Source: Chloranthus sessilifolius (Eukaryota; Streptophyta; Magnoliopsida; Chloranthales; Chloranthaceae). Taken from it: a stretch of DNA of 64,000 nucleotides. The stretch spans positions 84,045,765 to 84,109,764 of the forward strand of contig CM037588.1 of NCBI GenBank assembly GCA_021018995.1, read 5' to 3'. The translations under genes were made by a program, and so were the position numbers. This document shows, one piece after another, positions 34,501 through 46,619 of this stretch. The stretch's first letter is position 1. Every line of letters starts with the position of its first letter. The notes beneath the pieces were generated by a model, which had not been told where the DNA came from, ran no database searches, and saw only the letters and a list, made by a program, of their open reading frames with translations.

Positions 34501-35984
34501 TAAGATCAGGATAACTGAAGTGTCATGATTGAATGGTAACTGAACCACAAAGGAGTCACGATTGATTATACAGTGTCACGGTTGAATGTACAATGTCACA
34601 ATTGAATCGTAACCTATCAAGAATGGCTATTTCGACCAATCGTGATTAAATTTTTCGAGCACAGTTCAAGGTCGAACTATCTCTGCGTAACCCAATCAAT
34701 TTTAGGGTCCTGCACTGTATTTTTGGGGTCTAGCCCTACATTAAAGTTTGAGCTTGGGTAGGGCTAGGCCTCCCTATAAATTTTCGGCACCAATCGACTG
34801 GTGGTTTGTCGATGACTACCATCCAAAGGGGGTTATCTTAATGAAATGCAACATATAAAAAAAAATTCAGATTTAAAATAAAATAAGCAGATTTATTTAA
34901 GTTAACATGTCGATGCGTGATCTAACGTATCCTGCACAACAGGATCTAAGAAGAACAGAGGGGATTGATGGGTACCCACCTGTTGAAGCATGAACGATAG
35001 ATCCATGATGGTTCATCCAAGCTTTCATCTTCTCTTTCTTTGCACCTCATCTTGTACAATCTTGTCGCTTAAAAGAGTTTGTGGTGCCTCTGTGGTTGCT
35101 AGGCGAGAGGACACACTAGAGACTTTTAGGGAAGAGAATAGAGTGTCGAGAGAGATTAGTAGAGAGAGAGGTTGTGATGGCTAAGGTTTTCTTAGAAGAA
35201 GAAAATAATAAGAGACGGCTAGGTTTATTAAAAAGAGAAATTTGAGACATCTTTCCGGAGTCAAGATTCTAAAAGATAGCAAGAATGTGAGTTACGTAAA
35301 ATTAATTGAGATTTCTAAAATGAGGGGCGCTAACACCGTACACAGTGTATTACAACATCTAACACCAGTAAATGAAATTAAGAAAATCTAGGTTATTATG
35401 TTATCATTTATATATAGGGTCGATCCAAGTTTCAGGTGCCTCGTCTTTGGTTCGGCTCCATATTATTGGAGCTTCAGGTGCCCTAGTTTGGCTAGGCTAT
35501 GGAATCGAGCTGAAGACCTTAAAAGCAACTATTCTTTTGAGTTGAGTTGAGTCTATCTTTCGACTTGGCTCGGCTCTTTGATGGCTAAAAGGAATGAGAT
35601 TGAAGGGATCTTATGCTGCAATTTGGTGTTGGGGACAGCCTATGTTGCAACTTGGTGTTGGGGCAGCCTTGCAGTGTCGCTCCGGATCGGTTTGATAGCC
35701 AAACAATTCAAAGCAATAGATTTGGAGCCTCCGTCTATGGGTAAGAGCATAATTTGTAAAATTTAAAATAAAAATGATAAGAATGATTTTATAAGGGTTT
35801 GGCCCTAACACATTGGAATGAGAACTTAAGTCTATGCGTGTCATTCCTTATGTAGCCACCGTAAGGGTCACAACGTCTTCAGTCAAGATAGGTCTCTTGG
35901 AAGACAGTATGATATGAGTTACGTTTGCTGGCTGCTCCTATGATTGGATGGAGAATATGATATGAGTATGTTGTGGAGGACATT

Positions 35985-36440
35985 ATGATATGGTGATAAG
36001 CTACTATGGTGACTCTTATATGATAGGCTCAAGCAACGACTCTGATACAAGTCGTATTAGGATTTTCGAGTATGTAGATATGCTCATGCGATGCACAGAC
36101 GTATGTGTCGTTGTAATAATAAGATATATTATGTTTATAAGGTATGATGAGATACATTAGGATATGAGTGTGTAAATCATGATCCTGCATTTATGTCAAA
36201 TATAAGCTCTATGATTTACTTATGATTTTGTTATTCTCTTTTTCTGATTCTATTGATATACTATTATTATAACTCAAGAGATACATTCACAATGCACCTG
36301 ACAAAAGTAAGGTGGATTGGTGGTGTATCCATTGAGTTACTTGTTATTTAGCAACTCAACCCTCGTGGCATTTATATATTTTAGGTGACTATACCGATGG
36401 AGTGGACGCCGATTATCCTGATCCTATCGGCGCTGATCAA
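35985..36440 (+). repeat. Direct repeat within the solo LTR (copy 2)
   Basis: Second copy of the 34020-34500 segment, ending at the hAT-like MITE at 36438. It leads on to the only copy of the LTR 3' end. Confidence 0.75.
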
Positions 36441-36590
36441 GGATCAAAATTTTGGCCAAAATGACCGAATTATCAGTTTTGGTCTCACCAAAATGATAAT
36501 TTGGACTGAAATTTTGGCCAAAATTTTGGTTCAAATTTTCGGTTTCAGTCCCCTCCGAAACCGAAATGAAACCCAAAATTTTGATCCTTG
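36438..36590. mobile_element. hAT-like palindromic MITE (copy 1)
   Basis: Perfect 18-bp terminal inverted repeats CAAGGATCAAAATTTTGG, 153 bp long. The 8-bp flanks GCGCTGAT and GTGCTGAT (7 of 8 equal) match the uninterrupted site at 34484 in the sister segment. An 8-bp duplication and CA..TG ends suggest hAT. Confidence 0.8.
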
Positions 36591-37279
36591 GTGCTGATTT
36601 CATTGACCTCGTGGACCCTGAGTACCAGGAGCCTTGGGAGGGTGATACAATAGGTTACTAGGAGGACCTTGGTACTGATTTTGATCCTACTGCCAACTAC
36701 AGATAGTGTAGCTTCGGTACTGAGATTAGAATATTTAGTTTAATGGATTATTTTGTTGGTTGAGACATTTTATTTTTTGGTTTTCTATAGCCTCATGCAT
36801 CGGATTTGTTTCCTACTTTAATTTCCTTTATATTAATGATTTATCGGGATTTTTATCGTATTTATTCATATTTATGAATGCTCTTTTATTCCACCTTCAT
36901 TTATTGGATTTACAAATTTCGTAGAGCCATGATTGTGTGAGAACTCTGATTATGTTTATATCCACTTAGCCTATCTGGAATGTATGCGGCTCATAACTCG
37001 GAATTCGAGGCCCTCGGGATGAGATAGAATTTCGAGTTGTGACAGATAAATTTAATTTTTGCATACATATTTTCATATAAAAATGAAAAAACTAAGGGTT
37101 AACTACTCGTATATATTTAATTTTTAAAAGGCGAGAAGTGCCAACTACTTATATATAGACATAGGTAGTTTTAAAAGTAGCACAAGAAATAAAGCATGTT
37201 GACCGCTGAATGGTATAAGATGAATATATCATGTGTAGACTAAATAAGATCATGATTTGAAGACTAAATTGCTAATTCA

Positions 37280-37531
37280 GTGGTTTAAGACTGTGTTTTG
37301 GTTAGCTCTTTCAGGGCAATGAGTAGCTCCGTTGTTCTTTGGCTCCAGTAGAAGTTGTTATGTTTGGTAACACAACTCCTTACCCCATTTGCTTTGGTAG
37401 AGAGCTGTTTTAAGTGATAAAACTGCTCTTTGTTTGCTCTATGTTAAAGCAGATTTTATTTGTTCTGCCATAGAATAGACAGAATGCTACTTCTACTCTT
37501 ATAAGAGCTAACCCAAACATATCCTAATTAA
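37280..37531. mobile_element. MITE with GTTAGCTC-type ends
   Basis: Left TGTTTTGGTTAGCTCTT pairs with the right end's reverse complement ATGTTTGGGTTAGCTCTT; the element is about 250 bp. Target duplication is not clear. Confidence 0.5.
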
Positions 37532-37596
37532 AATAGCAAGTCTTTTTACTTGGTTTGATTGTGATACTAATCACAATATAATTAGGAACTGGAGTC

Positions 37597-37738
37597 CAAG
37601 GATCAAAATTTTGGTCATATTTTTATATGGGATTGAAAATTATCGGCTGAAATTCAAATTTTCGACTGAAATTTCGGTTCAAATTTTCAGTTTCGATCCC
37701 CTCCAAAACTGAAATGAAACTCGAAATTTTGATCCTTG
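37597..37738. mobile_element. hAT-like palindromic MITE (copy 2)
   Basis: Ends CAAGGATCAAAATTTTGG and, reverse complement, CAAGGATCAAAATTTCGA. The middle shares TTTCGGTTCAAATTTTC and CCCCTCC with copy 1. Flanking octamers CTGGAGTC and GTGCGGTC differ, so the duplication has decayed or the ends are slightly off. Confidence 0.7.
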
Positions 37739-38301
37739 GTGCGGTCACTTAATGGGTAAGACTCCATTGAGTCCTAATATAAAGAGGGTGCTAGGTCCTA
37801 AAACCTATTGTGTAATCATAAGAGAGCCTTTTGTTAATTACGGTGTTCCCATTGTCGCTGGCTCCTATTCAATGAGGCAATAAATAAATATTAAAAGAAA
37901 AATTGACAAAAAAGTACAGACGATATACAATGAAACTTATTCCGATTTTAAGTCCGCCTTATCCTAGACTCGGGCTCGATGCAGTCGAGCTACAGGTTGG
38001 AAGTTTTAAGCCCGAAGTGCGTAGAGTCTATCTAGAGCTCAAGTTTTGGCCAAGTTAGAGCTGACCCTAACAAAGATTCAAACTTGGCTAGATTACAGCC
38101 CTACATTTAATAAGATAGCCCTACATTTAATAAGAGTTGGCATCAAGTAACCGGCTAGTTCACTCTCGAGTTTTTGAAGAGTCAATGTCTTTATCTTAAA
38201 GAGTAAACAGACGTTAACTTATACCAACTCTAATTACAAATTGGTTAGAGCCTAATTGTTACTAAAGCAAGCCCTTTTATATGGATGAAAATAAAATAAG
38301 G
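37739..38301. other. No recognised gene
   Basis: AGCCCTACATTTAATAAGA is tandemly doubled at 38096-38135. Nothing else was recognised. Confidence 0.4.
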
Positions 38302-38729
38302 GTACCGGTATATACAACCGAAGATTCTATACTTGCAATCAGAGTTTTCGCACTTGTTAAAATTGTTGACTGCCTTGAATCAAACGATAGAGATCGTTTT
38401 TCATCTCAAAGATCTTCCACAAAACAGATATTGAGATCACTGCTCACTTATTTTAGATGATCCGATTTTTATTCCACACGGAACATATTCCAAAAGTCGT
38501 CCCAGAATCCTTCTTATGGTACGCCCATGATCACGATTACTTTTGCCAATATATACAATAGGGAATCAACATCTACCTGTCTGATAGATGGGTGACGATT
38601 TCAAGATCTATGCGTGAAAGATCGGGAAACGAAAAACAATCTCCATCATCTGATTCAAGGCAATCAAATATTTTAATAAGCGAAAATCCAGATTGCCAAT
38701 GTAGAATCTTTAATTGATAATACTAGTAC
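38302..38729. mobile_element. Fold-back MITE, second copy
   Basis: The left arm (GAAGATTCTATACTTGCAAT, GAGTTTTCGC, TTGACTGCCTTGAATCAA) pairs with the right arm (CATCTGATTCAAGGCAATCA, GCGAAAATCC, GTAGAATCTTT). The arms are about 110 bp. Same family as 28524-28905. Confidence 0.6.
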
Positions 38730-40570
38730 AAATGAAATAAAAAAAAAAAGATGCGAATAGTAAGTTAATGTTTTATTATTAACACAGTAGATGCTAATTA
38801 ATCACTGTGTTGAGCTTCCAGAGTTCACGCTGTTGAACACATGGAGTTGAAAGAGAAAAAGGGTTACTTCGCAATTTATAACTACGGAACACATGATACC
38901 ATGTGAGGTATCACCACTTTCTTTGTTACTGATCATTTGAAACATTTATATGCGGGTGGTATGGAAAGATCACAAGTGACGGCGGATATTGTCATGACCC
39001 GAAATTCTACCACATCTCGAGGGCTTAGAATTCTGAGTTATGACCCACACATATCCCGGATATACTAAGCGGACATACATTTAATCAGAGTTATTGCACA
39101 AATCTGGTTCTACGAAATCCGTGAAAGCCAACGACATATAGGTATAATATAAAGCAGTCATAAATATTGAATAAATGCGATAAAATCCAAGTAAACTACC
39201 AATAAACTAATAATGCAAGTCGGAAACAGATCCGATATAAGAAAGCTAAAGTCAATACCAAAGTATCAAATGAAACGCAATATCAAGTCTAAAACTATCA
39301 ATAACCGGTGCTCGGATCAAAGTCAGCACCAAGGTCTCCCTGGTACTCAACTGCGACGCCCTCCTAAGGTCCTCGTACTCAGCACCAGCGGGATCAACAA
39401 AGTCAACGTTAATAGGATCTAAATAGCCGACGTCTACTCCAGTAACATAATCACCTACAGCTGTTTAGATCATCGTGGGATGAGTTTACTCAGTCACGTA
39501 AGCTCAGTGAGATACACCACCAATCCACCCTATACTACTCAGGTGCATTGTGGGTGCATCACGTGAGTAATAAATATAGTATAACAATAAAATTAGAAAG
39601 AATATAACAAATCAAGTGTATATCGTAAACTCATATCATAATATAAATGCATTACCGTGATCTAGACACTCATATCCTAACATACCATACCATATCTCAC
39701 ATCATATCATATTATATTTTATTATTCTCGCACATACGCCTGTACATCGCATGGGCGTAACTAATATACTAATAAATCCTAAACTACCTGTGTCAAAGTC
39801 GCGGCTTGAGCTACCATGTGAGGGTCACAGTAGCATCATACCACCATACTATAATGACCTCGTATCATACTCATACTCCTCCATCCAACTCAATGGGGAG
39901 ATATAAATAGTCACACATACTCACAACCTACTCATACTCTTACTCTCGGTCATACTCATACTGTCTCCTAGAGACCCGTTTTGGTTGTAAAATATTGTTG
40001 TCCTTACGGTGACTACTCAAGGAACGACACGTACAGAGATTTAAGTTTTTAATATCTTACTGGCCTACACAGCGGTGTCTTATTATCGTACTTGTAACAT
40101 ATTTTATCTTATACTCATATCATAACATACTCTTATAACTTATATTTAAGACAACCTCATTACAACTGAGGCCTAAGGCCCAAATCTCATATCATAACTC
40201 ATATATCATATTAAAACTCGAGGCGGTAGGGTCATCTCATATGCCTCGCTTTGATACCATCTTAGCGAATCACCACACCCAAGTGTAGGCATGATCTCAT
40301 ATACTCACGTACATATGGCCTAACATGTCCATAACTCATATAACATGATCAAGATGGAAACACAAAATTATCATACACACAATATAAATTTATATTTAGA
40401 TTTAGTTATGCTTATGCATATATTTATTTACATTTATATCAATAGAAATATAGAATAAGATTGTTATTATTGTGATTTTGGAAACGTGAAGGTTACGATT
40501 CGATTTTCACAAGGTATCAAACTTTTGACACTTTGGGTCACCAAAGAGGTCGGGTTGAAGCGATAAATTG

Positions 40571-40603
<33 letters not shown>

Positions 40604-41353
40604 TAATTAAATTAAAGGGTATTTATAATTATTAAATTTTGATTTATCATACCTATCGATCGAAAGTCCATAATATATAATATACACAGGAACTTTGATT
40701 ATGAAAACTAGAAAATAACATCAAATTCGAGTAGCCTTGAGTTATTAAAAATTAAACCCGACATGTTGCTCTATTTTGACCTCTAAAATGTTAGATTCGT
40801 GAAATGACTATTTCACATAAAGTTGTAAAGCTCACTGTTTTCTTTCTAATACTATTAGAATCGTAATAATTTGAGGTCGGAGTAAAACGTTATGGCCAAA
40901 ATACCGAGACAGGTGCATCAATTGTCACAAGCTCGAGTTCGTGGACGCGAATTTGAGTTCGTAGCCGTGACTTTGGACCCGAAACTTCAAGTTGGTGCAA
41001 TCTATTATTCTTTTAAATAAAATAAATATATATTTTAATTTTTGAGCTTAATTAATTTTAAATAAATAATAATATAGACTTTTAACAATAATATGTCATT
41101 ATAGTTTTTAGTAAAAGGGGTAAATTACTAATTATATAGATTTAAAAATAAATAATATCAATATGGTATTATTTTAAATAAGTCAATCTATCAGATTTAT
41201 AAATATTAGAGTTTAATTAATTTATAAATTTAAAAGAGGGTAAAATATTAAATATAAAGACCTAATAGAAGTTAAATATTAATAGCCTAAACAAAGGGGT
41301 TCTTGAAAAGAAAAGAGAAACAACATATAAAATCGACTTACAAATATACAACT

Positions 41354-41480
41354 CACTACGTGAAAATAGCACATAAACCATACCTCCAAATATATAAAGA
41401 ATCACTGCCCAAGTAATAGTATAATAATCAATTGTCAAAACCGGTGGTTTATTACAATAAAATAGTGGTTTAATTAGTTA
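41354..41480 (+). repeat. Left terminal region of the CACTA element
   Basis: After the inverted repeat come AAACCATACC, TCACTGCCC, ACCGGTGGTTT and ATAGTGGTTTAAT. These are degenerate members of the CCACTG/AGTGGTTT subterminal repeat, fewer and weaker than at the right end. Confidence 0.65.
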
Positions 41481-41684
41481 ACCCTTGTCATGTGCAACTT
41501 TAACTGCCATCACGTGACAAATCTATCGTGATCGTACTTCTAAACTTTCCCCCTTTATTATGCAAACAAATCTGCCGTCTCCATAGTCATCTATTTTCTT
41601 TCTCTCTCAAGCCCTAACCTCTCTCTCCTTTTCCTCTCTCTCGATAACCCACACGAGTTCATCCAATCCATCTCAAACCCTAGC

Positions 41685-42131
41685 CTCGTCCTCGTCGTCG
41701 CCCTTCGACAGTCACCCTGTCTCCGTGCTCTGCACCAGTAGGTGCGAGTACCCTAGCTCCGCCAACGCTGAGTAAATAGCGTTGATCTGTGTGAACAACA
41801 TGTTGTCGTAGCGGAGATTTGAAATCGGATCCAAAACCCCTTGGTTCGGCTGAAACAACACAAAATCCAGAGGGACTTGCTTCGGATTCCCCTTGTATGC
41901 GAAAAACGAATAAGCGTTGATGAGGAAAATTGATCCGATCTTCGATTGGAAGCTCAAGATCAGAGAAATCACGTCCATTGATGGTTGGAGACGATGGAGA
42001 TCTATGTTTAAGGTTGGAGACGATTCCATTGAAGCATAAATAAGCATTGAAGGTTTTCTCTTAATCGAGATAGAGTTTTGGAGCCCTAGTTTTACCATTT
42101 GGTAGATCGAAATCGCGATTTGGGGATCCAA
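41685..42131 (-). pseudogene. GH17 endo-1,3-beta-glucosidase fragment (captured)
   Basis: Residues about 55-139 of this 139-codon frame match the C-terminal half of a GH17 domain: FLINAYSFFAYKGNPKQV, LDFVLFQPNQGVLDP, LRYDNMLFTQINAIYSALAE and QSTETG. The last block includes the nucleophile Glu of the SETGWPS motif. The Trp codon after ETG is now TGA at 41712-41714, and SKGD homology continues past it. The first 54 codons do not resemble GH17. They overlap a 50-bp stretch (42079-42128) repeated inverted at 45541-45590. The fragment lacks the N-terminal barrel and catalytic acid, so it is inactive. Confidence 0.85.
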
Positions 42132-43070
42132 TCAAGTGATGGCACCCAAATCGGATAGTGTCAAAGGTCGTCAAAGGTCATCTCATCATCTCTTTATCTA
42201 CGAGATATAATGTTTTTATTTCTTGGCCTTATTTATCTTAGTTCTTCAGCAATTTTCCTTGCAATTTGACATAAATTTTGGTGAAATGGTTCAGATTGTT
42301 CGCTGATTGGGTAGGGATTTCAGGCCGAAGCACTCCCCGATGATTCTGATTTTGTAAGTGAACGATTCACCTATTTTTCGATTATTTAAGGCTTTGATTT
42401 CTTAAATGTACGATTCACATGTTTTGGATTATTTAGGGTTGTCAATGGTGTTTGATGTATGAGCTAGGGTTCTTCATCAATCGAAGGTCAGATCCCGATC
42501 TCCTTAATCTCTTAATAAATTTTTTATTTTATTTTTACTTCGTTTATTAAATTCTAGGGTTTCTGATAGACCTTACACCATTCGGATCTCTAAACCAGAT
42601 AGCGATGCCCATGATTCATCTAAGCTTCATATATATATATATGGACAAAGTGCGAATCTACAAACGAGAATCTAGATAGTGTTTCCCAATTTGATTCGAC
42701 TTCTCTATGGTGATATGGTGATTGCCATTTTAGTTTTCAAAATTTTGGTGCTCTTGTGTTTTAATTTCAGGTTGATTTGTTCAATTTAAGGAAATGCGAT
42801 CTGAGTTCTTCCCTTTTGTAATCAAGGATCAAGTTAGTGGATATATACATAAACGGTATATTTTAACATCAATTTGAGGTGAAAATTTACATATTTCGAG
42901 TGGACATTTTTCAAACATCAATTTGAGGTAAATTTTAGCAACGATTTGAGCCTCACCGGCTCATTTTAAACTCAATGATGATATTTTCAGTGTCAGGAGT
43001 GGAGCTCTCAATAATTGTTTTCTGTTTCATTGATCTATGCAACCTGTTTCTTTGTAAACTACCCTAACAG

Positions 43071-43173
43071 ATATGTGATCTGACTGCTGGAAAGCTCTTG
43101 CATGAGTTTAAATTCCATGAAGGGCAAATTTGGTGCATAGATTTTCATCCTCATGAGTTCCTCCTAGCAACAG
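43071..43173 (+). pseudogene. Katanin p80 WD40-repeat exon (captured)
   Basis: A 103-nt exon bounded by CCCTAACAG on the left and CAACAG/GTGCAT on the right. It encodes DLTAGKLLHEFKFHEGQ and IDFHPHEFLLATG, part of a WD40 blade characteristic of plant katanin p80 (KTN80), which targets the microtubule-severing p60 subunit. Only this exon was recognised. It lies on the plus strand, opposite to the GH17 piece. Confidence 0.85.
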
Positions 43174-43268
43174 GTGCATACTTGATTTTTCTGTATAAAA
43201 ATATACAATACCTCCTCCTAGCAATAGGTGCATACTTGATTTTTCTATATAAAAATGTAAAATACCTC
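43160..43268 (+). repeat. 54-bp tandem duplication at the katanin exon's donor site
   Basis: CCTCCTAGCAAYAGGTGCAT plus the following 34 bp occur twice in a row (from 43160 and 43214). The duplicate includes the exon end; its GT follows a TAG rather than CAG. The intron start and a potential splice donor are thus doubled. Confidence 0.75.
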
Positions 43269-44903
43269 CATGCATTATTGTTTGTAGATATTTGATTTAA
43301 TGTGGCCCGCTTATATATTAAGCATGTATTTAGTCTACTTATTTGATATTTAAGTTGTCCTTTAGTCTATTTGCTTCCCAATTCAGATGATCAGAATTAG
43401 CCCTTTAGGTTTTTGATAGCCATGAGAATTGCACTCCATGAGCTTATAACACTAAGTCTCTAAGTCCTTCTCTAAGCACCAATGCCTCTTTTTCATTTAA
43501 CTAATTGAAGTCTCTAAGTCCTTCTTTAAGCACCTTTTTATAAATCATGTGATTCATATCCATCAAATTGGTTATATTGAACTGTATTTTTAATATGATT
43601 TAAATTAAATATGGAGATTTAAATCAATGACAGCAACAACTTTTCTTTATAAATTTATCATTTTTATTACCTGCTAGAAAATTCAACGGATTTCCAAATT
43701 TTCCCTGAACACTACTACTTTTAGTTCAGTCACATTAAATAAGACCCCTTGTGCTGAAGCACAACTTTGTGAGGTCGTACCTAGGCAATTTTTTGAGATA
43801 TGACCTCACGGCTAGATGCAACTGGGTTCGCTATTTAAAAAGTCTTCAACAAATAACTAGTATAAACCATCTCCAACCATCAATGACACAGCTATAGGTT
43901 GATTGACCCATGATTCAAAATCTCGTCTGAAACCGATATGTACATAACAATATGTACCATCTGCAGGGAAATTGATTTCTTGTTAAGATGGCACATAGTT
44001 GTTTCACAGGACTTCCCAGTTGTAAGGTGGATAAAAGGAGAATATCTTGCCAAATGACACGACCCAAAGTTCAACAAATTGAAAAAATTCCTCACTTGGA
44101 TCATTGAAAAGTTGGACATGCCAGCATGTTGAAGGAAGATCAGTCACTTATCTCCAATGCACAACACTAATGTGAGCTAGAAGATTGTTAGATAGGATTT
44201 GGTGCCTCTATTAATGGATACAATGATGAAGCACTTGTGGAGAAGTCTGCTGAAGTAAGTAGTTTTGTTGGTTAAGGAAATGAAATATTGGCCAAGAGTG
44301 TAAGGTGTAAATGCCTTTTATGGTGCATGGATGAGAAAAGTTGGTGTATGTTTTGTAGGAAATGCAGTAAGGCATATAGTATTGGTTCCCTTCTTGTAAA
44401 GGGCTATCATGGATGTACAAGCACATTTTCATCATATGAAGAATAGTTTCTTGAGGCACATACATACTATTAGTGTTTGTTGATCTTCATGACTTGGGCC
44501 TTACAGAAGGTGACTACCAACTATCACGTCTGATTTAGGATCAGTTGGTTTGAGAAGAATAATTTCCATTTTCAATTTTTCTTCTCACTATAGCAACATA
44601 TGTCTGATGGAGCTTCTCATGTTTTAATTGAAGTCTAGGATTTGTAACTTTGTTAGAGACCTGGATCTATCTTTGTTGAGCCTGTTTGGTTGAGATGCAC
44701 CAATATGCAGGAAGAAATTGCAGATAATGTGGATAATTGTGAAACATGGCATCATTTTTTCTTGTCCTATTCATGAGGGGCTATGGTACGACTGTTATCA
44801 TCTGCATGGTGGGGAGAACAATTTAAGTGGTAGTCTTAGTTGATGTTTGTTTCCTTGCAAAGCCTCTCTTAGTATCCTAGTTGGCTTACCTCTGTTGACC
44901 ACA
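43269..44903. other. CACTA interior with no recognised gene
   Basis: Katanin-like intron sequence may continue at first. A near-repeat of AAGTCTCTAAGTCCTTCT is at 43453 and 43508. Short ORFs on both strands resemble nothing known. Confidence 0.4.
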
Positions 44904-45000
44904 CACTACGTCAAAATGAGGAAAAAACCACTCTAACAAGCATAAAATAAACCACTGCTTAACGTAGTGGGGCAACTTACCACTGCCTAAAATAGTAGTT
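44904..45000 (+). repeat. Internal CACTA-type terminus (1)
   Basis: CACTACGTCAAAATGAGG then AAAAAACCACT, AACCACTGC, TACCACTGCC: a CACTA end plus subterminal repeats lying 3.5 kb inside the large element. A second one in the same direction is at 56234. Confidence 0.6.
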
Positions 45001-46619
45001 TTTGAAGTTAAAAACATTGTGACATGCAAATCTCGTGCAAATCTATCGGGCCGACCTATAAGAACCCCTAATTCGAAAGCTATATACCACTTTTCTCTCC
45101 ACCCCCCTCTTCGTCTCCCTAGCCTCTCCCACCTCTTCGCCTCCTCCCCTCTCTCTCGCTCTCTCTCCCTCTTCGAAACCCTAGCCTCCATCTCCCTTTC
45201 TTTGTTTTTTATCCATTCAACCTCATTTCTAAGAAGCCATCACTATGGATCTTCTCTTGCCCCTCTCATCCCTCTCAAGCCACTCGCCGAAATCTGTGAT
45301 TGGGGGTGAAAATCAGAGGTGATGGCAATGGCATTTTTCATCCTAATAAGAGGCGATGGTGACGGCACACATTAGACCTCGTCATCCGACCTCTGTGATT
45401 CCATATCTCTCCAAAATTTCACCCAGTTTTGACCTTCATCAGTTCGTTAATGGCAGATTCGAGTGAAACGAAGGAGATTTAGGCGTTTTCAGAGTCAAAT
45501 TGCATATAAAAAAGGTAGATCTTTGAACTTTTTTGATTTGATCCCAATCTCGATTTCTATCTACCAAATAGTAAAATTAGGGTTCCAAATCTGAATTTCC
45601 ACCGGCCAATTTGTGATTTCAGAATTCTTCTTATAAGAAACAACAGAGAGTGTAGGGATCAGCTCAACAGATTTCTCCCTCCTCTCTTTGTGCGCAGAAC
45701 CAGTAGAAAAGGTATTTTAGCTCTTGACGAAACTCTAGAAATGTACCTATAAAATAAATAATATCTTATTAGTTTCTTCTTTTTTATACTGATTTCTTAT
45801 TTGATTTATGTGAAGATCATTGCTTGAAACCCTAGATTTAATGCATTTTTACAGTAACTATAAATCATTTGATTAAAATTTGTTAAATGTACGGATAAAA
45901 CCTATCTAGAAGGTGCACCATGGCGCAACCTTGAAATCCCTGCTTCAATCACAGCTTATTTAAAAAAAAAGAGATTTTTTTAATCTTTTCCCATGTTTTT
46001 TCTTTTTTAATCTTTTCTCCCCATGTTAAGGGTGTCTTTTTTGTTCCCCTGCTGATAAGAATTATTGATAATGCAACTCTTCTACTTGGAGGGTGGTGTC
46101 TCGCTCCTAAGAAAAGTACCCTCTTTCTAGTGGGGCTGGTCGTCTGATCCGTTTTCTGGCAATATACTTATTCCCAAGTTAAGTAGTTGTCTTAGTTGTC
46201 TTCTCCTGCATGTATAACTACCCAAATCTTGATGCAGTTTTGAATCCTTCCTAGGGATCTCACGTGATAAAATACATGTTATGTTATAACGCATAACTAG
46301 TCTAGTAAATATTATAGCATTAAGGTGAGCAAATCTGTGCTTAGGTCATTCCTCACTCCTCAAATCAGCTTATGACAAAACATTTGCCAGGAAAAATTGT
46401 TCATTTTCACTCCTCCATCTCAAGTTATGCTCTAAAATCTGGGCAGAAAAATGACGATATTTTTCTAGGGAAGCCTGTCTAGCTAATGCTAAGGGGGACT
46501 ACTACTAACTTGGGATGAGAAGAGAACTCCTGCACACTTGGTAGATCTCTTTCTCTGTCTCAATAAGTCAAGTGTATGGTTTTTTTTTTATATAAAGGAA
46601 AGGATCTTGATTCTTCTGC
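45001..46619. other. CACTA interior with a UTR-like C/T-rich block
   Basis: 45090-45200 is (CT)-rich and ends in CGAAACCCTAGCCTCC, like a plant 5' UTR. Similar blocks are at 41560-41690 and 51500-51620. 45541-45590 is an inverted copy of 42079-42128. No protein was recognised. Confidence 0.4.

Larger units (their letters stand above)
31727..35818. repeat. Large imperfect inverted repeat
   Basis: The left arm 31727-about 33100 pairs with the right arm about 34505-35818. Shared blocks are TTATAAAATCATTCTTATCA at the outer ends, GGTGTTAGATG, GAGGACACAC, TGGGTACCCATCAATCC and GTTCGACCTTGAACTGTGC. The arms run across the left LTR border and its GATAA duplication, so the inverted copy was made after the LTR inserted. 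Arm identity looks roughly 80-85% by eye. Confidence 0.8.
32146..37044 (+). repeat. Solo LTR, plus strand, enlarged by internal rearrangement
   Basis: Starts TGTAACAACCCATATTTTC and ends TTTCGAGTTGTGACA. The perfect 5-bp target duplication GATAA is at 32141-32145 and 37045-37049. Its sister on the minus strand (38990-59247, about 3.08 kb without the CACTA insert) shares the start, middle and end. This copy is 4.9 kb because a block at about 34505-36450 was added and a 153-bp MITE inserted. LTR style (TGTAACAACCC start) suits a Ty3/gypsy chromovirus, but no coding part is present to prove it. Confidence 0.85.

Noticed and set aside
31727..35818. A fold-back or Mutator-like transposon with 1.3-kb terminal repeats
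   Set aside because: The flanks of the outer ends (TTAACC, TGAGAAC) show no target duplication and the arms cross an LTR border with its own duplication, so a secondary inverted duplication fits better.
45019..45309. 96-codon ORF in a C/T-rich block
   Set aside because: Looks like a 5' UTR with (CT)n; Ser/Leu-rich translation is compositional.
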